From Petaurus breviceps papuanus (Eukaryota; Chordata; Mammalia; Diprotodontia; Petauridae), in NCBI GenBank assembly GCA_028583685.1, contig JAMXIF010001183.1:10841873-10905872 (forward strand): a stretch of DNA of 64,000 nt, read 5' to 3'. Below are positions 63,547-64,000 of this stretch, piece by piece; the first letter of the stretch is position 1, and each line of letters starts with the position of its first letter. The notes below the pieces were generated by a model, which did not search any database, was not told the DNA's origin, and saw nothing but the letters and a program-made list of their open reading frames with translations. Position numbers and translations under genes: made by a program.

Positions 63547-64000
63547 TCAGAGGGTGCCTAGGTGCGGCAGAGTCTCCAACTTCTCAGCCCTGTCTCTGGT
63601 GGCTGCAGCATTCTCCACACCCCGTAACCATTCAGTACACTTCCTCACCAGGCCCTCATCCACTGCCTCGGCTTCTTCCTCATATTCTACATCATCATAC
63701 TTATGGTGTTCATTCAGGAGAGAGATCTTCAGCAAGGTCCGTAAGTCTCCACTCCCCAGGTGCCCTCCTCTGGAGGTGGTGGATAGGGGTTGCATGGCAC
63801 CAGAAAGAAGTTGGGGTTGGGACTGTGTGGGGCGGCGGCTAGTGCTCCCAAAGCCACCAACCGGGGTGCTACCGGTGCCGCTAATGCCAATTCCCTTACG
63901 CTGGCCTGAGGTGGTACCCACGGCTCCAGCTTTGCTCCGGGGGCAAGAGGATAAGAGGCGTTTTGTGTCCGCAGCTGGCGAGGGGAAGGGTCTGCGTTGC
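63547..64000 (-). CDS. PRR18: PRR18, proline-rich protein 18, C-terminal part (5' part beyond window)
   Basis: The minus-strand frame is open from the window edge to a TGA at 63547-63549 and encodes 150 residues with no internal stop. It begins with an RRPFPSP segment, passes through a Ser/Gly/Thr/Pro-rich low-complexity stretch, and ends in a compact block: LLNEHHKYDDVEYEEE, then VDEGLVRKCTEWLRGVENA, ending PHLGTL. The block and the RRPFPSP segment match my memory of the C-terminal half of mammalian PRR18, a proline-rich protein of about 295 residues in human, reported mainly in brain, with no established biochemical function. The start codon lies outside the window; the GTG codon at 63919-63921 is internal because the frame continues upstream in the expected protein. 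No splice site is needed within this part. The local rise in GC and CpG fits a gene end. Identification rests on remembered similarity, not a search. Confidence 0.88.
   Translation of the reverse strand, partial: QRRPFPSPAADTKRLLSSCPRSKAGAVGTTSGQRKGIGISGTGSTPVGGFGSTSRRPTQSQPQLLSGAMQPLSTTSRGGHLGSGDLRTLLKISLLNEHHKYDDVEYEEEAEAVDEGLVRKCTEWLRGVENAAATRDRAEKLETLPHLGTL

Noticed and set aside
1-64000. CRISPR array, operon, prophage or bacterial-type system
   Set aside because: The sequence is plainly vertebrate nuclear DNA with SINE/LINE content; direct repeats are microsatellites or interspersed elements.

Overview
The window is about 64 kb of marsupial nuclear DNA. It is almost entirely intergenic and repeat-rich, with one recognisable protein-coding gene entering at the right edge. 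The marsupial call rests on the repeats: many tRNA-derived SINEs of the type seen in marsupials (WSINE1-like), tRNA/CORE-SINEs with a BovB/RTE-like 3' tail (RTESINE-like), Ther-1/MIR and Mar-1 type CORE-SINEs, old L2 and L3/CR1 LINEs and marsupial-type L1 3' ends. The abundance of WSINE1-like copies suggests an Australidelphian, but family names come from memory and were not searched.

Gene content: the only confident gene is the C-terminal half of PRR18 (proline-rich protein 18) on the minus strand at 63547-64000, open to the window edge. Its probable 3' UTR runs to about 62.2 kb. In human, PRR18 lies between SFT2D1 and TBXT (Brachyury) on 6q27 and is transcribed toward TBXT. If synteny holds, this window is the PRR18-TBXT intergenic interval, a place to look for conserved noncoding enhancers. 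The other open frames in the window look like chance frames over repeats or simple sequence.

Layout. 1-770: GAAA microsatellite, SINE pieces and an L2 3' end holding a TATC array. 1.2-2.8 kb: SINE, L1 3' end and a pyrimidine-rich unassigned stretch. 2.9-5.7 kb: purine tract and mostly unassigned sequence with a diverged 58-bp duplication. 5.7-9.7 kb: SINE cluster, GA-rich tract and an LTR-like block. 9.75-12.06 kb: nothing recognised. 12.0-15.2 kb: an L1 inserted in an older L3/CR1. 15.9-19 kb: dense SINEs. 19.3-21.1 kb: solo-LTR-like sequence. 21.2-22.8 kb: L2/SINE nest, a dimeric SINE and probable L1 5' sequence. 25-28.7 kb: SINEs, a long L3/CR1 copy carrying a 49-bp hAT, then a 358-bp hAT containing a SINE. 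29-31.4 kb: SINEs and a GC-rich island. 31.6-31.9 kb: conserved-element-like unique DNA. 32.5-42.6 kb: L2 copies on both strands, a chimeric SINE and microsatellites. 43.9-45.9 kb: CR1, hAT and RTE-SINE insertions, including a perfect 26-bp palindrome. 46.8-56.7 kb: L1, L2 and SINEs nested in each other. 57-61 kb: L2 copies and a run of CORE-SINEs. 61.1-64 kb: PRR18 flank, 3' UTR and coding end.

The nesting gives a relative order: L2, L3/CR1, hAT and Ther-1/MIR are oldest, L1 and RTE-SINE are next, and WSINE1-like copies are youngest because they enter L1, hAT, L2 and Ther-1 copies and keep recognisable target-site duplications. I see no novel multi-gene system, CRISPR array, tRNA or rRNA gene. 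The best leads are small structural events (micro-hAT, dimeric and chimeric SINEs, fold-back palindrome) and candidate regulatory islands.
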